From assembly GCF_043195095.1 (NCBI RefSeq), contig NZ_JBAFWN010000001.1: 64,000 nt of DNA. The stretch is one strand, 5' to 3'. This stretch comes from NCEH01 sp043195095. Its GTDB lineage: Bacteria; Pseudomonadota; Alphaproteobacteria; Rhizobiales; Xanthobacteraceae. Positions 17,021 through 23,879 of the stretch are shown one piece after another (position 1 is the stretch's first letter; every line of letters begins with the position of its first letter). Both the position numbers and the translations under genes were made by a program. The notes below the pieces were generated by a model. The model saw only the letters and a program-made list of their open reading frames with translations, had not been told where the DNA came from and did not search any database.

Positions 17021-17401
17021 GTGGATGAGTTGACCGCTCGACTCATGGACAAGGTCGGGGTGAGCGAGCAGACCGCGCGCGCCGCGATCGAAATGGTATT
17101 GGCCTTTCTTTCGCGTGAGGCACCGCCGGCCGCCATTGCCGAGCTTGTGGCCGCTATCCCGGATCTGAAGGGTGAATTGCAGATGCCGCCCGACGAGGCC
17201 GCCTTTCCCGCCGCCACCGGCCATTTCGGCGGCATGGCGCGCTTGATGCGGATCGCCGACCAGATGATGGAAGCCGGCATGACCATGCCGCAGGTGCAGG
17301 ATGCCACCCGGGAAGTGGTGGCCTTCGCACGCGAAAAGGCGGGGTCGGACCTGGTGGATCGGATCGTTGCCGCCGTCCCGGGTTTGCGACAGGTGGCGTG
17401 A
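17021..17401 (+). CDS. Small helical protein, DUF2267-like
   Basis: A 126-residue, mostly helical, slightly acidic protein. It shows two similar halves: DELTARLMDKVGVSEQTARA with AIAELVAAIPDLKGEL, then VQDATREVVAFAREKAG with LVDRIVAAVPGL. The layout (helix pairs ending in an AAIP or AAVP turn) resembles DUF2267-type proteins, whose function is unknown. GTG 17021 is taken as start because AAGGAG lies 7 nt upstream. The gene is 37 bases ahead of folP on the same strand and may share its transcript; this arrangement does not by itself imply a folate role. Confidence 0.65.
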   Translation: MDELTARLMDKVGVSEQTARAAIEMVLAFLSREAPPAAIAELVAAIPDLKGELQMPPDEAAFPAATGHFGGMARLMRIADQMMEAGMTMPQVQDATREVVAFAREKAGSDLVDRIVAAVPGLRQVA

Positions 17402-17438
17402 CCGGAAAGCCCGTGCCGGCATCGGAGTTGATTCACGG

Positions 17439-18278
17439 ATGACCTCTCCCGCTGCTCCCCGCATGTTGCAGGCCCGCAACCGCGCCCTGCCCCTCGGCCC
17501 GCGCACCCTCGTCATGGGCATATTGAACGTGACGCCGGATTCCTTTTCCGACGGCGGCCGCAGCCTCGCGGTGGACGATGCCCTCGCCACCGCCCGGCGC
17601 CTCACGCGCGAGGGCGCGGACATTCTGGACATCGGCGGGGAATCGACCCGCCCAGGCCATGTGCCGGTGCCGGCAGAGGAAGAATGGGCGCGCGTCGCCC
17701 CGGTGCTGGAGGCGTTGCAGGCCGAAACCGGCGTGCCCATCTCCATCGACACGTCCAAGGCCGAGGTCGCCCGCCGTGCCATCGCCGCGGGAGCGGTGAT
17801 CGTTAATGATGTGTGGGGGTTCACCCGCGACCCCGAGATGGCGCAGGTGGTCGCGGACAGCGAGGCCGCCGCCGTGCTCATGCACAATCGCGCAGAGGTC
17901 GATTCAAGCCTCGATATCATCGACGAGTTGCTGGCCTTCTTCGATGGCGCCCTGGAGCGGGCCATCCAAGCCGGCGTGCGCAAGGACCGTATCGTGCTCG
18001 ATCCCGGCATCGGCTTCGGCAAGACCTTCCCGCAGAATCTTGCCGCCATCGCCCGCCTGCCGGAACTGCGCGTGCTGGGCTATCCCCTGCTGCTCGGCAC
18101 CTCGCGCAAATCGCTCATCGGCAAGGTCATCGACAGCCTGCCGGCGGAGCGCGTGCCGGGAACCATCGCCTCCAACGTCATCGGCATCATGGCGGGGGTG
18201 GAAATCATACGCGTGCACGATGTGGCGGCCCACGTTCAGGCCGCGCGCGTGGCGGAAGCGATCCGCGACGCGACATGA
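17439..18278 (+). CDS. folP: Dihydropteroate synthase
   Basis: Joins para-aminobenzoate to hydroxymethyl-dihydropterin diphosphate in folate synthesis. The 279-residue TIM-barrel protein carries the family motifs MGILNVTPDSFSDGG (pterin-diphosphate loop), DIGGESTRPG, SIDTSKAEVA, INDV-type strand (VIVNDVWG), LDPGIGFGKT and GTSRKS (sulfonamide/pABA site), all intact. The stop overlaps the folK start (ATGA), so the two are coupled. In many Rhizobiales folB lies between these genes; it is absent here and must be elsewhere or replaced. Confidence 0.96.
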   Translation: MTSPAAPRMLQARNRALPLGPRTLVMGILNVTPDSFSDGGRSLAVDDALATARRLTREGADILDIGGESTRPGHVPVPAEEEWARVAPVLEALQAETGVPISIDTSKAEVARRAIAAGAVIVNDVWGFTRDPEMAQVVADSEAAAVLMHNRAEVDSSLDIIDELLAFFDGALERAIQAGVRKDRIVLDPGIGFGKTFPQNLAAIARLPELRVLGYPLLLGTSRKSLIGKVIDSLPAERVPGTIASNVIGIMAGVEIIRVHDVAAHVQAARVAEAIRDAT

Positions 18279-18760
18279 GCCTCACCCGTGCCTATCTCTG
18301 CCTCGGCGCGAACGTGGGAATGCCGCGCGAAACGCTGGCGCTCGCGTTGGCGACGCTGGCGCGGGCGGGGCTGACCATCACCGCGCGCTCGGCGCTCTAT
18401 CGCACGCCGCCCTGGGGGCCGGTGCCCCAGCCGCCCTATCTTAACCAGGTGGTGGCGGTGGACTGCCCGCTCGACGCGCGCGGCCTGCTTTATCTCGCGC
18501 TGCTGGTCGAGCGCATGCTGGGCCGCGACCGCACACGGGAGGAAAGGTTCGGCCCCCGCGCCATTGATATTGATATCCTCACCTTCGGCGATGCGCGGTT
18601 CGACGACAGCGACCTCCAACTCCCCCATCCGCGGCTGATGGAGCGCGCCTTCGCCTTGGTACCCCTGGTGGAGATCGCGCCCGAGCTTAAGATCGCGGGC
18701 GAGCGGGCCGCCGATGCGCTGGCGCGGCTCGATGCGAGCGCGATCGTCAAGCTTCCCTGA
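18275..18760 (+). CDS. folK: 2-amino-4-hydroxy-6-hydroxymethyldihydropteridine diphosphokinase
   Basis: Transfers a diphosphate from ATP to hydroxymethyl-dihydropterin, making the substrate of FolP. The 161-residue protein has the expected YLCLGANVG start, the ALYRTPPWG and PYLNQVV loop, LERMLGRDR-like segment (VERMLGRDRTREERFGPR) and RAIDIDIL with the metal-binding aspartates, followed by LPHPRLMERAF. It overlaps folP by four bases, so the enzymes of two consecutive steps are co-translated. Confidence 0.96.
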   Translation: MSLTRAYLCLGANVGMPRETLALALATLARAGLTITARSALYRTPPWGPVPQPPYLNQVVAVDCPLDARGLLYLALLVERMLGRDRTREERFGPRAIDIDILTFGDARFDDSDLQLPHPRLMERAFALVPLVEIAPELKIAGERAADALARLDASAIVKLP

Positions 18761-18768
18761 CGCAAAAA

Positions 18769-18795
18769 GGCGCCGCAGCCCTTCGGCGCGGCGCC
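18769..18795 (-). terminator. Terminator shared by folK and csbD
   Basis: GC stem GGCGCCGC/GCGGCGCC (18769-18776 with 18788-18795). On the minus strand it is followed by a TTTTT tract, fitting a terminator for csbD. On the plus strand CCTTTC follows, so it can also weakly end folK transcripts. Confidence 0.7.
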
Positions 18796-18847
18796 CTTTC
18801 AATTGGATCGGGGGAAGACGCGGCTTCGGACCAGGCGGTCCGGCGCG

Positions 18848-19054
18848 TCAATTCATGCGGCTGTTATCGGCCCAGGCATCGACCTGGCGCTTCACTTCAT
18901 CCTTGGCAAGGCCATAGCGTTCCTGAAGCTTGCCTTCCAGAATCTCACGATTGCCCTTGATTTCGGCAAGATCGTCGTCGGTCAGCTTGCCCCATTGGCT
19001 CTTCACATTGCCGGTGAATTGCTTCCAATTGCCTTCGATGCGGTCCCAGTTCAT
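18848..19054 (-). CDS. CsbD-family stress protein
   Basis: A 68-residue, highly charged helical protein with the CsbD signature: MNWDRIEGNWKQFTGNVKSQ, then GKLTDDDLAEIKGNREILEG. The family is induced in the general stress response of many bacteria; its molecular function is unknown. AGGAG lies 7 nt before the ATG. A perfect EcfG-type promoter (19089-19113) directs transcription of this gene, which agrees with its known stress regulation. Terminated by a hairpin shared with folK. Confidence 0.93.
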   Translation of the reverse strand: MNWDRIEGNWKQFTGNVKSQWGKLTDDDLAEIKGNREILEGKLQERYGLAKDEVKRQVDAWADNSRMN

Positions 19055-19088
19055 GAGGGAACTCCTGTGTGGGGGAACATGCCTTTAC

Positions 19089-19113
19089 AACGCGGCCACG
19101 GCCGCGATGTTCC
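19089..19113 (-). promoter_or_regulatory. EcfG (general stress sigma factor) promoter of csbD
   Basis: On the minus strand the sequence reads GGAAC, then 16 bases, then CGTT, matching the alphaproteobacterial EcfG consensus GGAAC-N16/17-CGTT. The -10 element lies about 35 bases before the csbD start codon. It is nested inside an inverted repeat, TGGGGGAACAT (19070-19080) and ATGTTCCCCCA (19107-19117). Confidence 0.85.
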
Positions 19114-19189
19114 CCCATCAGCCCATTGAGCGCCGGGCGTGAAGCCGGCATGCTCGGCATCGCAACATCGCCTTTAGCGAGGAGTGAAA

Positions 19190-20203
19190 ATGGTCGCGAC
19201 CGCAGAAGGGGATGTGATGACGCAGGCGAGGGACGACGATGCCAAGCTCGCCGAAGGGGTGGTGCGTGGCCAGCGCGCCGCTTTGGCGCGGGCCATCACC
19301 TTGATCGAATCGCGCCGCCCGGATCATCGCCGCCGCGCTGAAATCCTTCTGCAGGGCCTCCTGCCGCGCACCGGCAACGCCTATCGGGTCGGCATCACCG
19401 GCGTGCCGGGCGTGGGAAAATCCACCACCATTGATGCGCTGGGCACCTATCTCACCCAGCGGGGCCACAAGGTGGCGGTGCTGGCGGTGGACCCCTCCTC
19501 CACGCGCACCGGGGGATCCATCCTCGGCGACAAGACGCGCATGGCCCGCCTTTCGGTGGACCCCAATGCCTTCGTACGCCCCTCGCCCTCCAGCGGCACG
19601 CTCGGCGGCATCGCCGCCAAGACGCGCGAAACCATGCTCCTGTGCGAAGCCGCCGGCTTCGACGTGGTATTGGTGGAAACGGTCGGCGTCGGCCAGTCGG
19701 AAACCGCGGTGGCGGATCTTACCGACACCTTCCTGGTTCTGATGCTGCCGGGCGCGGGCGATGAACTCCAGGGCATCAAGAAGGGCGTGCTGGAACTGGC
19801 CGACATCGTCGCCGTGAACAAGGCCGACGGCGACAACCTCATCCGCGCGCGCGCGGCGGCCGGGGAATATCGCGCGGCGCTGCATCTGCTCGGGGCGCGC
19901 GCGCCCCATTGGTCGCCGCCCGTGCTGACCTATTCCGGGCTCACCGGCGAAGGCATCGACAAGCTCTGGGGAGAAGTCCTCAACCACCGTACGCGCTCGG
20001 AAGCCGCCGGCGCCTTCGCCGCGACGCGACGCGCCCAGCAGGTGCGCTGGATGTGGACCCTTTTGCACGAAAAGCTGGCCGAGCGCGTGGCCCGCGATCC
20101 CGCCATCAAGGCGCGCGTGCCGGCCCTGGAAAAGGGCGTGGCCGAAGGCACCCTCTCTCCCACCCTTGCCGCGAACGAGATCGCGGCGCTGCTCGGGCTT
20201 TAG
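19190..20203 (+). CDS. meaB: Methylmalonyl-CoA mutase-associated GTPase MeaB
   Basis: A 337-residue G3E-family P-loop GTPase that protects and reloads cobalamin-dependent acyl-CoA mutases. The P-loop is GVPGVGKST; VDPSSTRTGGSILGDKTRM and ETVGVGQSE (Walker B/switch region) are diagnostic for MeaB/ArgK; NKAD gives guanine specificity. The C-terminal helical dimerisation arm is present. ATG 19190 has GAGGAG 5 nt upstream. No mutase gene is in the window, so the partner must be elsewhere. A pyroglutamyl-peptidase gene follows after 3 bases and is probably co-transcribed. The gene is divergent from csbD. Confidence 0.94.
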   Translation: MVATAEGDVMTQARDDDAKLAEGVVRGQRAALARAITLIESRRPDHRRRAEILLQGLLPRTGNAYRVGITGVPGVGKSTTIDALGTYLTQRGHKVAVLAVDPSSTRTGGSILGDKTRMARLSVDPNAFVRPSPSSGTLGGIAAKTRETMLLCEAAGFDVVLVETVGVGQSETAVADLTDTFLVLMLPGAGDELQGIKKGVLELADIVAVNKADGDNLIRARAAAGEYRAALHLLGARAPHWSPPVLTYSGLTGEGIDKLWGEVLNHRTRSEAAGAFAATRRAQQVRWMWTLLHEKLAERVARDPAIKARVPALEKGVAEGTLSPTLAANEIAALLGL

Positions 20204-20206
20204 CGG

Positions 20207-20839
20207 GTGGAACGGGCCAAGCGGCGGATCTTGATCTGCGGCTTTGAGCCGTTTCCCGGTGTGCCAAAAAACCCCTCCGCTCAGGTGGCGCGCCGGCTGG
20301 CCGGGCTTGCCCGTCCCGCCCTCGCCGATACCGAGCGGCATGTGGAGATCCTGCCCACGCGCTGGGCGGCTCTGGATCGGGCCGAGGCCCGCATTCACGC
20401 GCTCAAGCCCGACGTCATCCTGCTGCTCGGCGTGGCATCCCGGCGGCGTGTGGTGTGCGTGGAAAGCCGGGCCGTAAACGCCGCCGGTTCCTTTCCCGAC
20501 GCGAGCGGGGCGGCGATGACCTCACGCAAGCTCAGCGAAGGACCTGCCGAAATCCGCAGCCGCGCGGATCTGCCCCGTCTGTTGGCAGCCCTGCGCACGG
20601 CCGGCCTGCCGGCGGCGCTCTCGCGCGATGCCGGGCGCTATCTCTGCAATGGGCTCTATTACAGAGTGCTCGCGCTCACCGCGGGGCGCGACGTGCCGGT
20701 GGTGTTCATCCATCTGCCCGGAGGACCCGGAACGCGCGGTCGCGCCTGGGAGGACCGGCTGGTGTATGGGTTCGGCGAGGGGCTCGTGGCCGTGTCGGGC
20801 CGCCTCAGCGCTCGCGGCGGGGCGGCTTGGGGGGAGTGA
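20207..20839 (+). CDS. Pyroglutamyl-peptidase I-like cysteine peptidase (C15)
   Basis: A 210-residue protein of the C15 family, which removes N-terminal pyroglutamate from peptides in the cytosol. The start reads ILICGFEPFPG, like the family's VLVTGFEPFGG. A catalytic Glu (VESRAVN), Cys in GRYLCNGLYY and His in VFIHLPGGP are all in place. GTG 20207 begins 3 bases after the meaB stop. The C-terminus overlaps the 3' end of the convergent membrane-protein gene by 35 bases. Somewhat divergent from classical Pcp, so the substrate may differ. Confidence 0.85.
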   Translation: MERAKRRILICGFEPFPGVPKNPSAQVARRLAGLARPALADTERHVEILPTRWAALDRAEARIHALKPDVILLLGVASRRRVVCVESRAVNAAGSFPDASGAAMTSRKLSEGPAEIRSRADLPRLLAALRTAGLPAALSRDAGRYLCNGLYYRVLALTAGRDVPVVFIHLPGGPGTRGRAWEDRLVYGFGEGLVAVSGRLSARGGAAWGE

Positions 20840-21062
20840 CGTCGATCATCTCGAAGTCGCCGGCCCGGTAGGTCTGGGTGCGGACCTCCACCACGCCCTT
20901 TCCGGTGAGCAGATAGCGAATGCCGCCAATCACCACCAGGGCCGTGACGAACAAGCCGACCGCGATCAGCAGGCTTCCGAGCAAGGTGAACAGCAGCACC
21001 GCGCCGAGCGCGACGGCCATGAGAATTCCAACGCTGCGGAAGGTCGAGAAGAAGCGGGTCAT
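20805..21062 (-). CDS. Small inner-membrane protein
   Basis: An 85-residue protein with two hydrophobic segments (about residues 12-28 and 30-50, glycine- and leucine-rich) followed by a polar, basic tail containing VVEVRTQTYRAGDFEMIDV and PPKPPRRER. No known family was recognised. It is convergent with, and overlaps, the peptidase gene. The first codons MTRFFSTF look like a normal membrane-protein start, but the ribosome binding site is weak. Confidence 0.6.
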   Translation of the reverse strand: MTRFFSTFRSVGILMAVALGAVLLFTLLGSLLIAVGLFVTALVVIGGIRYLLTGKGVVEVRTQTYRAGDFEMIDVTPPKPPRRER

Positions 21063-21176
21063 GGATCCAATCCTAGTAGGGTTTAGATCCTAGTCCAAGC
21101 TTTTGGCCACGGTGTGGCGAAAGAGCAACGGGGCGCGCGCCTGCGTCCCGCGCAACGCCTGCCTTGAGCGTCACAT

Positions 21177-21201
21177 GGAACTCAGGCGTGGCTTTGGCGT
21201 T
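21177..21201 (+). promoter_or_regulatory. EcfG-type promoter of the 51-residue membrane protein
   Basis: Reads GGAAC, 16 bases, CGTT, a perfect match to the EcfG general-stress consensus. The -10 element ends 30 bases before the ATG at 21232, the distance expected for a short leader with its AAGGAG ribosome binding site. Confidence 0.8.
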
Positions 21202-21231
21202 GAGCTTGAGCATATTCAAGGAGTTCAAAGA

Positions 21232-21387
21232 ATGCCCCGCAGTGCCCTGTACGCCGTAATCATCGCTCTCGTGTTCGTGGTCGGCGCCGGTAGCTTTTAC
21301 GCTTATCAGGAATATCAGCGGAAACAGAATTCCACCGAAATCACCATCGGTCCCAAGGGCATCAAGATCGACCCGCCGGCGAAGTAG
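21232..21387 (+). CDS. Small single-span membrane protein, stress-promoter controlled
   Basis: A 51-residue protein. The ATG follows AAGGAG by 9 nt. One transmembrane helix (LYAVIIALVFVVGAGSFYAY) is followed by a polar tail (EYQRKQNSTEITIGPKGIKI) ending in PPAK, so the tail most likely faces the periplasm or cytoplasm as a short beta hairpin. No family was recognised. The EcfG promoter directly upstream suggests induction in general stress or stationary phase. Frames extending further upstream lack a ribosome binding site. Confidence 0.72.
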   Translation: MPRSALYAVIIALVFVVGAGSFYAYQEYQRKQNSTEITIGPKGIKIDPPAK

Positions 21388-21416
21388 AACAACCGAAGAT
21401 ACCTTCGATCCGACCT

Positions 21417-21445
21417 CCGTTGCGCCCGCAGAAAAGGCGCAACGG
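21417..21445. terminator. Hairpin between convergent genes
   Basis: Perfect 10-bp stem CCGTTGCGCC/GGCGCAACGG with a 9-nt loop, between the small membrane gene and the convergent GHKL ATPase gene. T tracts are weak on both strands, so its role as a terminator is likely but not certain. Confidence 0.5.
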
Positions 21446-21466
21446 TGTATGGTGTATATTGTCGAA

Positions 21467-23302
21467 CTAAACGGTCTCGGACTCGACTTGGGGCCGGTCC
21501 AGTGCCGCCTTGACTGCCTCGACCACTCTTTTACTGAACATTTCCTTGGCGTCTGACAAGGAAAGATGAAGATCGTCGGCAAGCAGAGTAAACACCTCGC
21601 TGCTAAGAACTTGCTGGCGCTCGGACTCGCTCCATCCTTGCGCCGCGTTTCGTTTCGAGAGCCCATAGACGAGCGCACGACCGAGGCGCAGCACAAACAT
21701 ATTCTCGGCGGCTGTTTGCGCCGCTTCCCGTGCGACGACGGGGGATACCTGGGCAGGCGCGGAGCCGCGGAGAAGCTCCGCAAGTCCCGTGACGCTCGGA
21801 TACGTCATATTGACGTAGAGCTGATGTGTTGCGGGATAAAAGCGCGCGGCCCGATGCGTGAGGTTGCGATCGGCAATTTCGCGCTCATCGCGCAGCAGCA
21901 GCATTTCCGGAACGACTTCCCGGTCTTCGACAAAATCCGCTTCTTGATTGTTACCCGCTTCGGCCGTCGGAGATTTCGGAGGGGGTGCGGGCGCATCTTT
22001 GGCCCGTGGCGGTGTTGCTGGCGCTGACGCCTGTTTGGCGTCCTTGGCATCGACGGGAACGTTGGGCAAGGGCGCTGTTTGCGGACCTCGAGGAACGGGT
22101 CGCATGCGCTTGAGATCAAGCGCAGCGATCAGATTTTCGAGCTGTTCCTGCACGCTGCCTATGAGTCGAAGATCGGGCGACAGCCGGCGGATTAATTCGA
22201 GGAGCCAATCAGGACGGCTATCGCGCACGATGCCGGCAAAATCCATCAACCGCACTTGGTCCTGCAATCCATTTTTGTAACGCAGGAACTGACGATATCC
22301 CTCGGGGCGCACCGGAAAATCAGGAGCAAGCTCCACCAGGAACGAAAGGTGACGTGCGCCGAGGCTGATGCCGAAACTGGGTGCATCCTGGGTCCATTTG
22401 GCAGCCGTGCGCATTTCGTAAAGTTCGTTGCCAAACAATATGCCTGCAAAGCAACCGTCGGGAGTAAGCCGGTCCACATAGGAGGCGTTATGCTGCGGCG
22501 ACTTGGGATTTACCGGATCATAGCCGAAATGGACGGCCACGCCGTCACCAGCGGATACGGTTTCCCAGCGCTCAAAGCGTTCTCCGACGAGACGGCCGAT
22601 CGTAACGAGCGGGCGCATTCCTGGAAGGCCGTGCAGATCCGTGCCGAGCAGGAACTGGACGTCATCGGGCACGCGGAAGAAGCGCTGATGCAAGCCCTGA
22701 AGAACCCACATCTTCGAGACCCGAGGATTGCCGTCATATGGGTCGACGACCGTATCTTGCTCCGCTCGATTGCCGAGCAGGATGACTTCCGTCCAATCGA
22801 AGCTCGTTTCATCGCCCTCGGCCTTCGCTTGGGCGGTAACGTCGAGAACGGTCGCGGGTGCGCCCGTTGCCGGATCCTCCCGCAGAATACGTCCAAACAC
22901 TCCATCGCGCTTGCCGATGATGACTTCGCTGACCTTGCCTTGATGGCAAGAGCGATAGCGCAAGCCGAGATGATTGGACGGCAGGGAAGCAACCTTCGCG
23001 CCCATGCCGAAGTTACCGTCCAATTGTTGGACTTTGCCAATGGATGAGGAGATATCGCACATGCGGAAGAGTTCTTCCGCATTCATGCCCGGACCCGTGT
23101 TCCAAATGCGCAGCTTTCGCGCACCCTCTACCGCACGCGCCGTTATCTCGATACGCCGAGTCCCGATCGGCGCCAGCGTCGCCGCTTCCAGCGCATTCTG
23201 AACCAACTCGCGCAGCATCATTGTTTTCGGGCAGCGTTCGATCGTGCTAGCGACCAAAAAATCCTCATCCCGAACACGAAGCTTCGCGACCAATTCTTTC
23301 AC
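21467..23302 (-). CDS. Solitary GHKL (Hsp90/MutL-like) ATPase
   Basis: A 611-residue protein. Residues 1-170 are a GHKL ATP-binding domain: N-box ELVQNALEA (Asn36), G1 motif NTGPGM at 68-73 and G2 motif GNFGMGAK at 97-104. In Hsp90, MutL and histidine kinases G1 begins with Asp (DxGxG), which contacts the adenine; here it is Asn68. A middle domain (170-390, with RPEGYRQFLRYKNGLQDQV) is joined by a Pro/Ala-rich linker (about 395-450) to a C-terminal helical domain (RFYPATHQLYVNMTYPS at its start). No nuclease, kinase H-box or membrane span is visible. Base composition is clearly lower in GC than its neighbours, its upstream region is AT-rich, and it stands next to tRNA-Gln: signs of acquisition. 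Function unknown; a role in DNA transactions or defence is speculation. Confidence 0.8.
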   Translation of the reverse strand: MKELVAKLRVRDEDFLVASTIERCPKTMMLRELVQNALEAATLAPIGTRRIEITARAVEGARKLRIWNTGPGMNAEELFRMCDISSSIGKVQQLDGNFGMGAKVASLPSNHLGLRYRSCHQGKVSEVIIGKRDGVFGRILREDPATGAPATVLDVTAQAKAEGDETSFDWTEVILLGNRAEQDTVVDPYDGNPRVSKMWVLQGLHQRFFRVPDDVQFLLGTDLHGLPGMRPLVTIGRLVGERFERWETVSAGDGVAVHFGYDPVNPKSPQHNASYVDRLTPDGCFAGILFGNELYEMRTAAKWTQDAPSFGISLGARHLSFLVELAPDFPVRPEGYRQFLRYKNGLQDQVRLMDFAGIVRDSRPDWLLELIRRLSPDLRLIGSVQEQLENLIAALDLKRMRPVPRGPQTAPLPNVPVDAKDAKQASAPATPPRAKDAPAPPPKSPTAEAGNNQEADFVEDREVVPEMLLLRDEREIADRNLTHRAARFYPATHQLYVNMTYPSVTGLAELLRGSAPAQVSPVVAREAAQTAAENMFVLRLGRALVYGLSKRNAAQGWSESERQQVLSSEVFTLLADDLHLSLSDAKEMFSKRVVEAVKAALDRPQVESETV

Positions 23303-23712
23303 GGCGTGATCCCTACCTAAAAATACCGTGTACCGGCTTAATCGATTCCTATACCCAAGATATAAATCCGTCTATACGGACACTCAATATCAAGCGCTAT
23401 GTATCTACCATATACTACCGTCAAAAACCCTACGTCAGCTTTGTAACAAGAAAGTTATACCTGTATAACTGTTTTATTAAAATACGGCGCGCTGCGGTTT
23501 CTTCGAGACGTGCACAAAAACACCTTAGACACCCCATATGGGCGCAACATAAACGCGCACGCGCCCATTTCACACGCCAGACGCGCGAACCCAAGCGTAT
23601 TTTTCACGATTTCGCAGCGAGCTTGAACTATGCAGTGCTGCAGAACTCTTTGCCCATGACGAGCCGCCGAGTATGCAGCTCTGAGGCCCGTGGGTTGAAG
23701 AGCACCGTGCGC
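23303..23712. other. AT-rich non-coding stretch upstream of the GHKL gene
   Basis: About 410 bases between the GHKL gene and tRNA-Gln, the most AT-rich part of the window (about 23320-23490). It contains the dyad at 23453-23470 and a small dyad TCCGT-CTAT-ACGGA near 23367. It should carry the minus-strand promoter of the GHKL gene. No gene with a ribosome binding site was found, and no repeat of the tRNA 3' end was seen. Confidence 0.5.
23453..23470. promoter_or_regulatory. Operator-like palindrome upstream of the GHKL gene
   Basis: AGTTATAC-CT-GTATAACT: perfect 8-bp arms with a 2-bp spacer, about 150 bases upstream of the GHKL start codon. The size and symmetry fit a dimeric helix-turn-helix repressor site, but no matching regulator gene is adjacent. 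Confidence 0.5.
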
Positions 23713-23787
23713 TGGCTGGGGCGCCAGGATTCGAACCTGGGAATGGGGGAATCAAAATCCCCTGCCTTACCACTTGGCGACGCCCCA
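23713..23787 (-). tRNA. tRNA-Gln (anticodon TTG)
   Basis: Read on the minus strand the sequence folds as a cloverleaf: acceptor TGGGGCG/CGCCCCA, D arm with AAGTGGTAAGGC, anticodon stem GGGGA/TCCCC around the loop TTTTGAT (anticodon TTG), T arm CCAGGTTCGAATCCTGG. The discriminator is G and the 3' CCA is encoded. The 3' end points towards the GHKL gene region. Confidence 0.96.
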
Positions 23788-23837
23788 TCGCGATGGGCGC
23801 GGACCATATCCGCTAAAGCGGGGCAAATGCAACGCCC

Positions 23838-23872
23838 TGGCGTGCCTTTTCCAAGTGCGAAAAGGCACGCCA
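23838..23872. other. Long perfect hairpin between tRNA-Gln and an enoyl-CoA hydratase
   Basis: 14-bp perfect stem TGGCGTGCCTTTTC/GAAAAGGCACGCCA with a 7-nt loop, eight bases after the stop of the minus-strand hydratase gene. It could end that transcript, although no T run follows on the minus strand. Confidence 0.5.
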
Positions 23873-23879
23873 GCGGCGC

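Noticed and set aside
23700..23790. Integration site (att) at the tRNA-Gln 3' end bounding the GHKL gene
   Set aside because: No copy of the tRNA 3' end was found on the far side of the GHKL gene and no integrase is present, so an integrative element is not supported.
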